A DNA stretch of 6,131 bases from Lachnospiraceae bacterium UBA6403 (lineage in GTDB: Bacteria; Bacillota; Clostridia; Lachnospirales; Lachnospiraceae): NCBI GenBank assembly GCA_002437435.1, contig DJPV01000067.1:1-6131 (forward strand), given 5' to 3'. The position numbers and the translations under genes were made by a program. Positions 1-5,159 of this stretch are shown here, piece by piece. A model generated the notes under the pieces. That model was given only the letters and a program-made list of their open reading frames with translations, did no database searches and was not told the DNA's origin. Within the stretch, counting starts at the first letter, position 1. Each line of letters begins with the position of its first letter.

Positions 1-13
1 AATTAAATCTGAC

Positions 14-211
14 ATGATTTATACAGTTGAGAAAGAAGCTGAAAGTAATGAAGACCTTAAGTTTAGGATTGGGGATAAATTTAAAGTTTTAGAGTGTGAT
101 GGGGATGCAATACTTATAGAGCTACTAGAAAATGATAATAATCCATATTTTGTGTCGGAAAAATTGTTAAAAGAAATATCCGATTATTCGGATGAAGGTG
201 TGATATTATGA
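14..211 (+). CDS. Small hypothetical protein, SH3-like, possibly 5'-partial
   Basis: A 65-residue acidic, cytosolic protein with no signal peptide or membrane segment. The centre (residues 17-50) alternates short hydrophobic strands with turns: FRIGDKFKVLECDGDAILIE, then NNPYFVSEKLLKEIS. The IGDKFKVLE-DGDAILIE pattern looks like a small beta-barrel (SH3/KOW-like) fold, but I cannot name a family. The start is uncertain. The ATG at 14 has no visible ribosome site, and the frame is open to the left edge (preceding codons read I-K-S-D), so the gene may begin outside the window. The stop overlaps the next ATG (ATGA, 208-211), which suggests translational coupling with the short ORF and the metallophosphoesterase remnant downstream. 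A partner or antitoxin-like role for that gene would be speculation. Confidence 0.55.
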   Translation: MIYTVEKEAESNEDLKFRIGDKFKVLECDGDAILIELLENDNNPYFVSEKLLKEISDYSDEGVIL

Positions 212-270
212 CAGTTGATTTTAATGAGTTAGAGAGAAAATTAGCAGAAAACAAGGTTTATAATGCATGA
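208..270 (+). CDS. 20-codon coupled ORF, probably a gene remnant
   Basis: Reads MTVDFNELERKLAENKVYNA and stops at TGA 268-270. It starts inside the stop of the preceding gene (ATGA overlap), a typical operon junction. The same frame continues after the TGA straight into the metallophosphoesterase start at 292 (exactly 28 codons later). The two pieces may therefore once have been one protein, now split by a nonsense codon, or the ORF may be the head of a lost gene. It is too short to assign a function. Confidence 0.3.
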   Translation: MTVDFNELERKLAENKVYNA

Positions 271-291
271 GATCGAGGGGAGATAAGAACT

Positions 292-411
292 ATGAGCTTT
301 ATTATATCTGGAGATACTCATGGACTGATTGATATCAGTAAAATTGTTAATTTTTTAATGAACATGAAGGTGAATAGACATCGGAAGATTATCTTAATTA
401 TAAATGAATAA
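292..411 (+). pseudogene. Metallophosphoesterase N-terminal remnant
   Basis: A 39-residue ORF beginning MSFIISGDTHGLIDISKIVN. A hydrophobic strand followed by G-D-T-H-G (residues 7-11) is the first metal-binding motif (D-x-H) of calcineurin-like phosphoesterases, which hydrolyse phosphoesters with a two-metal centre. Family members are usually over 200 residues and need later motifs (GDxxD, GNHE, two further His motifs). None is present here; the frame ends at TAA 409-411 after a strand-like IILIINE where the second motif would be expected. A strong ribosome site (AGGGGAG, 276-282) sits 9 bases before the ATG, so the peptide could be translated, but it cannot be an active enzyme. I saw no continuation in other frames downstream. 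Confidence 0.6.
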
Positions 412-558
412 TACTATATGATAAAAATAGAAGTCAATCCGAATAGTCGAAAATATATAATATTGTGTATTTTTCACCAGATTTTTGTATGAATTACATA
501 ACTGGGCGTAGATAATGCGTAGACCAATTTCAAGGTGCTACGATAATAATTGCATAAA

Positions 559-587
559 TTTTGCGGTCAAAATTTGTGACCGCAAAA
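559..587. repeat. Perfect palindrome, 11-bp arms, 7-bp centre
   Basis: TTTTGCGGTCA (559-569) and TGACCGCAAAA (577-587) are exact inverted copies around AAATTTG. The 3' side on either strand ends in AAAA, not a T-run, so it is not a standard intrinsic terminator. A binding site for a dimeric regulator or a recombinase, or the scar of a mobile element, are all possible. The 11-7-11 layout is reminiscent of tyrosine-recombinase core sites, but the sequence does not match any dif or attachment site I know. Confidence 0.7.
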
Positions 588-630
588 CGATGAAGAAGTG
601 GAAAATCTTTTAAGGTGAAAAACATTCACT

Positions 631-659
631 TTGAATACGGGAATCGGTTCAAATATAAA
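631..659 (+). promoter_or_regulatory. Candidate sigma-A-type promoter
   Basis: TTGAAT (631-636) and TATAAA (654-659) are separated by exactly 17 bases, a reasonable vegetative promoter. TTTGAA (630-635) and TTCAAA (648-653) form an inverted repeat over the -35 and spacer, which could be an operator. It would transcribe the 95-residue gene starting at 775, leaving a leader of about 110 bases. Confidence 0.4.
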
Positions 660-774
660 ATACAAACCTTATATGTTTATGGAATAGGGAGTATATATGT
701 TCATGACAGTTTTGCATGGTGGGCTTGCTATTAAACGAAGTCGTCAATATAAAGAGTAAAGGAGAAAATGAACG

Positions 775-1062
775 ATGAGTAGAAAAGAAGTAATTGCTAT
801 AACAAATAGGTCCGGGGAAATAACTTTGAAGGGGTTCAATTATATGAAAGACAGACTCCCGGATGATTTTGAGGTCTGCCTGATTATCGAGAAGGATGGG
901 CAGTTGAGTGCCGGATGTTGGGATACAGGATTATTGTCTACTGAGAACGGAAAACCGGGAACTTTTAGGCAAAGTCGTGGAGGAGTTATAGAACCTGATA
1001 GTGTACTGGCGTGGTTACCGATAGAGGAAGCTCAAATAGATATAAAAATTTTAAACCATTAA
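775..1062 (+). CDS. Hypothetical protein with DUF551-like C-terminus
   Basis: An intact-looking 95-residue cytosolic protein with no signal peptide. The ribosome site GGAG (761-764) lies 10 bases before this ATG. An earlier ATG at 768 stops after four codons, which fixes the start at 775. Residues 31-50 (DFEVCLIIEKDGQLSAGCWD) form strands with a conserved-looking GCWD, then a Gly-rich loop (GKPGTF, 59-64), then DSVLAWLPIEE (75-85). The pattern of strand, tryptophan-containing turn and terminal V-x-x-W-x-P-I/L resembles DUF551-type small proteins common on phages and mobile elements, but the match is loose. The gene stands alone between decayed segments; its product has no function I can name. 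Confidence 0.65.
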   Translation: MSRKEVIAITNRSGEITLKGFNYMKDRLPDDFEVCLIIEKDGQLSAGCWDTGLLSTENGKPGTFRQSRGGVIEPDSVLAWLPIEEAQIDIKILNH

Positions 1063-1072
1063 AATGATTTTT

Positions 1073-1086
1073 ATACCTATAGGTAT
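1073..1086. repeat. 14-bp perfect palindrome
   Basis: ATACCTATAGGTAT is self-complementary and lies just after the 95-residue gene. It could be a dimeric-regulator site. There is no T-run, so it is not a terminator. The bases between 1087 and 1155 hold nothing else I can support. Confidence 0.35.
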
Positions 1087-1155
1087 TTGGAGCGTCAAAA
1101 AGATAGAAGCTTATTACAGCAAAAAACAATAAATTAATAGGGAACAATTTTATAA

Positions 1156-1644
1156 TCCCCCCCACAATCGCCGTTTACTTCTATAAAAGAAACACAATAT
1201 CCGAAAGCGTTAACACTGCTGTGCGCGCTGCCATTTTCAAGAAAGAGTGTTGTGTTATCCAAATATATATTCTGCATCGTGATATATGCTGGCTGTAGTT
1301 TTATTTTCTGGCTTGAAGCCCTTGTATTTCCGACACTTCAAACAGTAAGCTATAAGATACCTGTTATATTATTTTTGATTCTCTCTATTTGTTTGGGTAT
1401 TTATTTCCCAATACAATTCAAATTAGGCTATGAAAGAACAAAAATGTTTTTCGTAGTGGTTATCATGGCTTCTCCAATTGGATTTGCTCAGTTTTTGAAA
1501 ATAACAGAAAATCTGAATATAGAATTTCTGTCAAATATCACCCAGGCACTTCTGCTGATTGGAAGCTTCATTATAAGCGCGGTAATCTTAATAATATCGT
1601 CCATCATTTCTACAAAGATTTACAGCAGGGCAGAACTGGCATAA
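1156..1644 (+). pseudogene. ABC-2 family permease, N-terminally truncated
   Basis: Membrane subunit of an ABC exporter of the ABC-2 permease type (ABC2_membrane_5/PF13346-like). A frame-calling start exists at GTG 1252 (130 residues), but it has only a weak ribosome site. The frame is open back to the codon after TAA 1153-1155, and this upstream part reads like the family: KETQYPKALTLLCALPFSRK followed by SVVLSKYIF, the usual 'subunit about to enter membrane' motif. Downstream are four hydrophobic segments (roughly codons at 1260-1310, 1345-1415, 1440-1500 and 1545-1615), the family phrase YFPIQFKLGYER, and a typical end, STKIYSRAEL. About 60 N-terminal residues with the first membrane helices are missing. 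The break coincides with a C7 run (1157-1163), so a frameshift there is possible, though I could not trace a convincing upstream frame. No ATPase gene is present. The last 35 bases overlap the MerR gene on the other strand. Confidence 0.65.
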
Positions 1645-2257
1645 CGATCTGTGTGATATAGTCCGACGTGTGTGTACCACGATTTGGAGGATCTTCTAAA
1701 TAGATACTGCGGAATTTACCGGTGGTTTCAATGGCATTTGTCTGCACGTATTCATTTAGAGCCGTGATGGCCGTGCCGATACCTTCATAAGGTCCGCGGT
1801 AATAGATGCACAGGGCAGAGACCTCGGCAAATTCCGTTCGTTCTTTGCCGGTGAAATCTTCTTCGACAGGAATACAACATAGCAGATCCAGACCAGTATC
1901 TGTCTCATCCATTCGCACGGTGAACATGCGGGCGGACATGGACATCTTTCCGGTTTTTGCGGCAGCGATATATGTGTCACGCAGTTCCATCAGACGTTCC
2001 AAATGACGGTCGAGATTCTCCGTATTATAATAATATTCCCTGATTTCTGCGAGAGAAAGTCCTAAGGTCTGCAAAGAACGGATGGAGCGGATCTGTGTCA
2101 TGTTATCCGCAGAGTAATAGCGGTATCCGCTGTTTTCATCCTTGATGGCGGGCATTAACAGTTCCATTTCTTCATAGCCTAAGATGGTTTTTCTGGTTAT
2201 TCCTAAAATCTTTACGATTTCCCCGATTTTAAATAAATTTTCATCCTGTTTTTTCAT
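1610..2257 (-). CDS. MerR-family regulator with shortened GyrI-like domain
   Basis: A BmrR/TipA-type transcription regulator, 215 residues from the chosen start. ATG 2257 is preferred over ATG 2269 because GGGG (2264-2267) sits 6 bases upstream of it. The MerR helix-turn-helix and wing span residues 9-50 (FKIGEIVKILGITRKTILGY, then GYRYYS), and the helix TLGLSLAEI continues to about 75. The start of the coiled-coil linker (LDRHLERLMELR, 82-93) runs directly into DTYIAAAKTG. The rest is the C-terminal half of a GyrI-like effector domain: LDLLCCIPVE (123-132), YYRGPYEGIGTAI (152-164), FRSIYLEDPPNRGT (182-195), DYITQIVMPV. Relatives are about 270 residues; the end of the coiled coil and the first strand/helix of the effector domain appear deleted in frame near 1980. 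DNA binding should persist; inducer sensing is doubtful. It is divergent from the surface-protein fragment. Confidence 0.85.
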   Translation of the reverse strand: MKKQDENLFKIGEIVKILGITRKTILGYEEMELLMPAIKDENSGYRYYSADNMTQIRSIRSLQTLGLSLAEIREYYYNTENLDRHLERLMELRDTYIAAAKTGKMSMSARMFTVRMDETDTGLDLLCCIPVEEDFTGKERTEFAEVSALCIYYRGPYEGIGTAITALNEYVQTNAIETTGKFRSIYLEDPPNRGTHTSDYITQIVMPVLPCCKSL

Positions 2258-2304
2258 ATACAACCCCATTTTTTAAAAATACATCCAATAAAAGTATCCT
2301 GTGC

Positions 2305-2335
2305 TTGACTCGTACCTTAGGGTACGATTTAAAAT
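2305..2335 (+). promoter_or_regulatory. MerR-type promoter with operator in 19-bp spacer
   Basis: TTGACT (2305-2310) and TAAAAT (2330-2335) are separated by exactly 19 bases, the stretched spacing typical of promoters activated by MerR regulators that twist the DNA. The spacer holds a dyad, TCGTACC (2310-2316) and GGTACGA (2321-2327), around TTAG. It lies between the divergent MerR gene and the surface-protein fragment and reads rightward. By family rule the neighbouring regulator should bind here, controlling both itself and the rightward transcript. A second TATAAT occurs at 2341-2346 without a good -35. Confidence 0.75.
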
Positions 2336-2358
2336 AATCTTATAATACAGGAGCAGGT

Positions 2359-3615
2359 GTGTATGCATGTTCTTTTGCCGAGGAACCGGGCGCAGCTAAT
2401 CTTGAGGTTACCGATGCCGCTACCATTACAGGCAACAAAAATAACGGCAAGGACGATAATCTCTGCCTGACAAGTTCTACATATGGAGACCGCACCTTAA
2501 ACACAACACTCAATATAAAAGGAACACTGACCGGTAAGATCGGTGTGAATTCCGGTGATATTTCTGAAGAAAATAATTCAATTATTATAGCGATAGGTGC
2601 ATCTGCAGATACGGACTACAGTGGAATCATTGTTAGTGACGATGATAAGTATAAGGTTGCACATGGCAACAGTGACAGAACCACATTGCTTCTTATGGAT
2701 AAGAATGCAGTACCTCCTGTAGAAAAACCAGCGATCACCGGACAGCCGAAAAATGCATTAGTAAAAGCCGGAGAGAAAGCAACCTATACTGTGACAGCAA
2801 CTGGCACAGATATTACATATCAGTGGAAAATAGATAGAAATGACGGCAAGGGTTTTGTAGATATTAGCGGAGCAAACAGTGCAAGCTATACGACAGGGAT
2901 AACAGACAAAGACTGCAATGGATTTAAGTATCAGTGTATAATCAGTAATTCAGCAGGTTCTGTTACAACAGACACAGTAACACTGACGGTAACAGATAAT
3001 ACGGCATCGGAACCAGATCCTACTCCTGCTCAGTACAAAATTATTGAAGGTGCAAATAGTTCATGGACGCAGAACACAGACGGAAGTCTTGTGATCAAAG
3101 GTGATGGTGATATCTCGAAGTTCCAGAATGTCAAGGTAGATGGTGTAATTATAGATGCTAAGAATTACACAGTGACCGAAGGTTCAACAATCATTACAGT
3201 TAAAGCAGATTATCTTAATACTTTATCTGCTGACAGTCATACATTTGAGATCGTATGGACAGATGGTTCGGCAAGTACAAGCTTTACTGTCGTTGCAAAT
3301 ACATCTGACGACAGTGACACAGGTAATGATGATGTGGACGATAACGATGCAGACGATGATACCACAGACGATAGTGACGTAGATAAAGACGATACGGACG
3401 ATGATACTACAGACGATAGCGATGTGGACGATGACACTACAGATAAAAATACTACAGACGCTGGCAACAGTAAAGATAACACAAAGGGTAACACAGACAA
3501 TAAGCTGACGCAGACGAGCGATACTTTCAATCTGACACTCTGTGTAACACTTCTTATGGCATCACTTGCCGGATGTGCAGCGATTTTAGTCAGAAGAAAG
3601 AAAAATAATAAATAA
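2359..3615 (+). CDS. 5'-truncated cell-surface protein, Ig-like and X2-like domains
   Basis: A 418-codon frame called from GTG 2359, lacking any signal peptide. The frame is open back to 2338 and reads S-Y-N-T-G-A-G-V-Y-A, matching the GGGVY-type repeats of large gut-bacterial surface proteins, so the real N-terminus is missing. Visible parts are: end of an adhesin-like repeat region (13-112, ATITGNKNNG, NIKGTLTGKIGV); Ig-like domain (119-212, AITGQPKNALVKAGEKATYT, YQWK, YQC); X2-like carbohydrate/Ig module (223-313, YKIIEGANSSWTQ, VKVDGVIIDAKNYT); Asp/Thr-rich linker (317-367); degenerate sortase motif LTQTS (383-387); hydrophobic segment (390-411); RRKK tail. AGGAG (2349-2353) is 5 bases from GTG but 9 from an ATG at 2363 in another frame, which encodes only 35 codons. 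Production and export are therefore doubtful; it is best treated as a remnant fused to the MerR promoter. Confidence 0.7.
   Translation: MYACSFAEEPGAANLEVTDAATITGNKNNGKDDNLCLTSSTYGDRTLNTTLNIKGTLTGKIGVNSGDISEENNSIIIAIGASADTDYSGIIVSDDDKYKVAHGNSDRTTLLLMDKNAVPPVEKPAITGQPKNALVKAGEKATYTVTATGTDITYQWKIDRNDGKGFVDISGANSASYTTGITDKDCNGFKYQCIISNSAGSVTTDTVTLTVTDNTASEPDPTPAQYKIIEGANSSWTQNTDGSLVIKGDGDISKFQNVKVDGVIIDAKNYTVTEGSTIITVKADYLNTLSADSHTFEIVWTDGSASTSFTVVANTSDDSDTGNDDVDDNDADDDTTDDSDVDKDDTDDDTTDDSDVDDDTTDKNTTDAGNSKDNTKGNTDNKLTQTSDTFNLTLCVTLLMASLAGCAAILVRRKKNNK
3307..3459 (+). repeat. Asp-rich imperfect tandem repeats in surface protein
   Basis: Encodes residues 317-367, almost all D, T, S, V and N. The core GACGATGATAC-ACAGACGATAG recurs from 3352 and 3397, with a third, shorter copy from 3427. 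Steps are 45 and 30 bases, so the copies vary by whole codons and keep the frame. Such linkers span the wall or bind calcium in other surface proteins; which applies here cannot be told. Confidence 0.7.
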
Positions 3616-3654
3616 GCAACCAGATATCAGCTATACATAAAAATATTTCTTAAA

Positions 3655-3720
3655 AAGAACCCTCCGGTTCTTACTATATGCCCTCTTTACCGGACACACC
3701 AGTAAGGAGGGCTGTTTTTG
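3655..3720 (+). terminator. Tandem hairpins ending in a T-run
   Basis: The first hairpin has AAGAACC (3655-3661) and GGTTCTT (3666-3672). The second has arms GCCCTCTTTAC (3680-3690) and GTAAGGAGGGC (3702-3712), pairing with one G-U, then TTTTT at 3715-3719. The second is a good intrinsic terminator for the surface-protein transcript; the first may be an accessory hairpin. Confidence 0.75.
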
Positions 3721-3755
3721 TGTAAGAGAAATGGGGATTTGCTAGAATTTTCAAC

Positions 3756-3950
3756 GATCTGTGCTATAATGAGCACAAGAGAGCCAATATGCTTGCATGA
3801 TTGGCGAACGGCGAATGGGATCATGATATAATGAACGCAAAATTACTTGCTGGCAAGGGTGCTGATTTTGCGGAATGCATTGAGTGATGAAATCACGATA
3901 TAATGAACGCAAAATTACATGCTTGCAAGGATGCTGATGGGCGGGAATGA
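3756..3950 (+). repeat. Three tandem imperfect repeats centred on TATAATG
   Basis: Copies begin near 3756, 3819 and 3891. The second and third are offset by 72 bases and share TATAATGAACGCAAAATTAC, then (C/A)TTGCTGGCAAGG/ATGCTTGCAAGG, GTGCTGAT/ATGCTGAT and GGAATG, with about nine differences over 57 bases. The first is more diverged (TGCTATAATGAGCAC, then ATGCTTGCATGATTGG). Each copy has a TATAAT (3765, 3827, 3899); the first two carry an extended TGn. A small GCTTGC/TTGCTGGCAA inverted repeat follows each. The array lies just upstream of the next operon. Confidence 0.7.
3899..3904 (+). promoter_or_regulatory. Candidate -10 element for downstream operon
   Basis: Perfect TATAAT in the third repeat copy, about 88 bases before the start at 3992. 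No good -35 at 17 bases; copies one and two (3765-3770, 3827-3832) have an extended TGn and may be the better promoters. GTGAT/ATCAC (3884-3896) forms a short dyad just before it. Confidence 0.4.
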
Positions 3951-3991
3951 TAACTGCAAAACATTTTAAGAAGTTGAAGGAGATGTATAAC

Positions 3992-4279
3992 ATGTGGTCT
4001 GTGACCAGAATAGATGAAGCTGATTATGGCTGTGAGGAGCGGATGCCCGGTGAGCCACTTCTGGTGCTGGTAACAATCGAGAGTGCCGATGGCAGAATGT
4101 GCCGGTTTGAGTGTGCTGAAAACTGGCTCCTGCAGCAGGGCATAGGTGAAGGCGATGAGTGGCCGGAGGATATCGAACAGGTGGAAGCGGACAGAGAGCA
4201 TATTGACCGCATGACGGAATGGATGAACAAATACTATGAAGCCGTGGAGGAAATGGAAGATCTGTTTGATGTGGATTGA
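3992..4279 (+). CDS. Hypothetical acidic protein upstream of ArsC-like gene
   Basis: A 95-residue, strongly acidic cytosolic protein of unknown family. The frame could begin at ATG 3947, but AAGGAG (3977-3982) lies 9 bases before ATG 3992 and abuts ATG 3983, so 3992 is chosen: MWSVTRIDEADYGCEERMPG. The first half has strands (EPLLVLVTIES, MCRFECAENWL) and the second is a charged helical stretch (EQVEADREHIDRMTEWMNKY, then EAVEEMEDLF), with no membrane segment. The two Cys of the N-terminal half (residues 13 and 38) are not in a recognisable motif. It ends 18 bases before the ArsC/Spx-fold gene, which has its own ribosome site in the gap, so the two are probably one operon. Higher GC than the genes to the right suggests resident chromosome. 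Confidence 0.7.
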   Translation: MWSVTRIDEADYGCEERMPGEPLLVLVTIESADGRMCRFECAENWLLQQGIGEGDEWPEDIEQVEADREHIDRMTEWMNKYYEAVEEMEDLFDVD

Positions 4280-4297
4280 AGAGGAAAGGAGAAAGAC

Positions 4298-4645
4298 ATG
4301 TTATTTATATATTATCCAAAATGTTCTACGTGCCAGAAAGCAAAACGCTGGCTGGATGAACACAAGATCGAATACACAGAACGCCATATCGTGGAGGACA
4401 ATCCATCTTATGAGGAATTAAAGGAATGGTATGAAAAAGGAGGACTGCCACTTAAGAGATTCTTCAATACCAGTGGAATGCTTTATAAAGAAATGAAGTT
4501 GAAGGACAAACTGCCAACCATGACTGAAGAAGAACAGCTTCAGCTGCTGGCGACAAATGGCATGCTTGTAAAACGTCCGTTGATCGTGAAAGATGATCTG
4601 GTGATCACCGGATTTAAAGAAGCTGAATGGGCGGAGAAGCTGTAA
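4298..4645 (+). CDS. ArsC/Spx-family thioredoxin-fold protein
   Basis: 115 residues, the usual length for the arsenate reductase/YffB/Spx family. The N-terminal strand leads to C-S-T-C (residues 9-12), a redox CxxC as in Spx and many clostridial 'arsenate reductase family' proteins. Classical ArsC has its catalytic Cys at this first position. R93-P94 (VKRPLIV) is the conserved Arg plus cis-proline near the active site; KRFFNTSG (53-60) and VITGF (102-106) also fit. Members either reduce small substrates with glutathione or thioredoxin-like partners or, as in Spx, bind the RNA polymerase alpha C-terminal domain. Sequence alone does not decide, and there is no arsenic-resistance neighbour. AAAGGAG (4285-4291) is 6 bases before the ATG. 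It follows the 95-residue gene in a likely operon. Confidence 0.88.
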   Translation: MLFIYYPKCSTCQKAKRWLDEHKIEYTERHIVEDNPSYEELKEWYEKGGLPLKRFFNTSGMLYKEMKLKDKLPTMTEEEQLQLLATNGMLVKRPLIVKDDLVITGFKEAEWAEKL

Positions 4646-4654
4646 AAATAATGG

Positions 4655-4680
4655 CTATTAGTAATAGAATGTGCTAATAT
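4655..4680 (+). promoter_or_regulatory. Palindrome and extended -10 before DUF pair
   Basis: CTATTA-G-TAATAG (4655-4667) is a perfect dyad, followed by TGTGC-TAATAT (4671-4680), which looks like an extended -10 element (TGn-TAATAT). Together they suggest a separate, possibly self-repressed promoter for the DUF6978/DUF1828 pair. No strong -35 is visible. Confidence 0.35.
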
Positions 4681-4706
4681 AAAGAAAAACAGGGGGGGAT
4701 GAAGAC

Positions 4707-5159
4707 GTGACAGACAAAGAGTTTCAAAGATTATTACAGATTGAAAAAATATTTAAAAAGTATCCTGTTGAATTGCCTAATAATGGAGAAGGTGAGACTT
4801 ATGACTTAGAGGGTAAAAACTCTAAGGATAAGTTTTATCTGGATGTAGATAGAAGTGGAAAAATTGAATTATCAAAATTCAAAATACAAAATAGATATGC
4901 GATCACCAGATTACCACTTGTCAGAATAGATATTGATTCACCACCGCATATAAATCCAGATGGGACGAAGACATCCAGAAATCATATACATATCTTTAGA
5001 GAAACAGATAATGATACAGGGAATCTTCCATGGGCGTATGATTTAGAAAATTTTGAAGGAATAAATTTTGATAAGAACAATATTTATTTTATGAATGTTT
5101 TTTCCGATTTTTGCGGATATTGTAATATAAATATAGAAAATGTGCAGGGTGTGATATGA
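4707..5159 (+). CDS. DUF6978 family protein
   Basis: A 150-residue cytosolic protein. It starts at GTG 4707, 8 bases after a run of seven G (4692-4698). An ATG at 4699 reads only three codons, so GTG is the start. Residues 42-62 give strands (KFYLDVDRSGKIELSKFKIQ), then NRYAITRLPLVRIDID, the conserved block PPHINPDGTK (79-88), NHIHIF (92-97) and WAYDL (109-113). This order (F-x-L-x-V-x-R, Q-x-R, LxRxDi, PPHxNPDG, HxHIy, WAxxL) is what I recall for DUF6978. H81, H93 and H95 could bind metal or nucleic acid, but no biochemical activity is known to me. The stop overlaps the next ATG by four bases, so the two products are probably made in step. The gene is AT-richer than the ArsC-like gene before it, suggesting acquisition. 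Confidence 0.75.
   Translation: MTDKEFQRLLQIEKIFKKYPVELPNNGEGETYDLEGKNSKDKFYLDVDRSGKIELSKFKIQNRYAITRLPLVRIDIDSPPHINPDGTKTSRNHIHIFRETDNDTGNLPWAYDLENFEGINFDKNNIYFMNVFSDFCGYCNINIENVQGVI

Larger units (their letters stand above)
412..774 (+). other. AT-rich gene-free stretch with palindrome and candidate promoter
   Basis: About 360 bases with frequent stops in all frames and no recognisable protein. It contains a perfect long palindrome (559-587), a weaker hairpin (612-632, arms AAGGTGAA and TTCACTTT around ACA-containing loop), a candidate promoter (631-659) and a 20-codon ORF (697-759) that I do not believe. It may be the eroded remainder of the metallophosphoesterase gene, but no homologous motif is visible. 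Confidence 0.5.

Noticed and set aside
559..587. Palindrome read as an intrinsic terminator
   Set aside because: No T-run follows on either strand; both 3' arms end in AAAA.
697..759. 20-codon plus ORF MFMTVLHGGLAIKRSRQYKE
   Set aside because: No family resemblance; GGGA at 687-690 is only a weak ribosome site and the ORF is short in an eroded gap.
1134..1277. 47-codon minus-strand ORF starting MQNIYLDNTTLFLENG
   Set aside because: Composition looks protein-like, but it opposes the permease loop whose sequence matches a known family, and it has no recognisable domain.
2363..2470. 35-codon ORF at the best-spaced ATG behind the MerR promoter
   Set aside because: Out of frame with the recognisable surface protein and composed of low-information Arg/Leu/Pro codons; relevant only as a likely translation trap.
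3237..3530. 97-codon Ser/Val-rich minus-strand ORF
   Set aside because: Antisense shadow of the Asp-rich repeats of the surface protein (GAC/GAT read backward give Ser/Val codons).
3756..3950. Tandem repeats read as a CRISPR array
   Set aside because: Only three diverged copies at uneven steps, with no constant short repeat separated by unique spacers and no cas genes.
3751..3993. 80-codon minus-strand ORF with internal repeats (VILRSLY twice)
   Set aside because: It is the antisense of the tandem repeat array; the protein repeats only mirror the DNA repeats, and no domain or ribosome site supports it.
4024..4230. Minus-strand ORFs opposite the 95-residue acidic protein
   Set aside because: Shadows of the plus-strand gene, which has a proper ribosome site and a coherent operon position.
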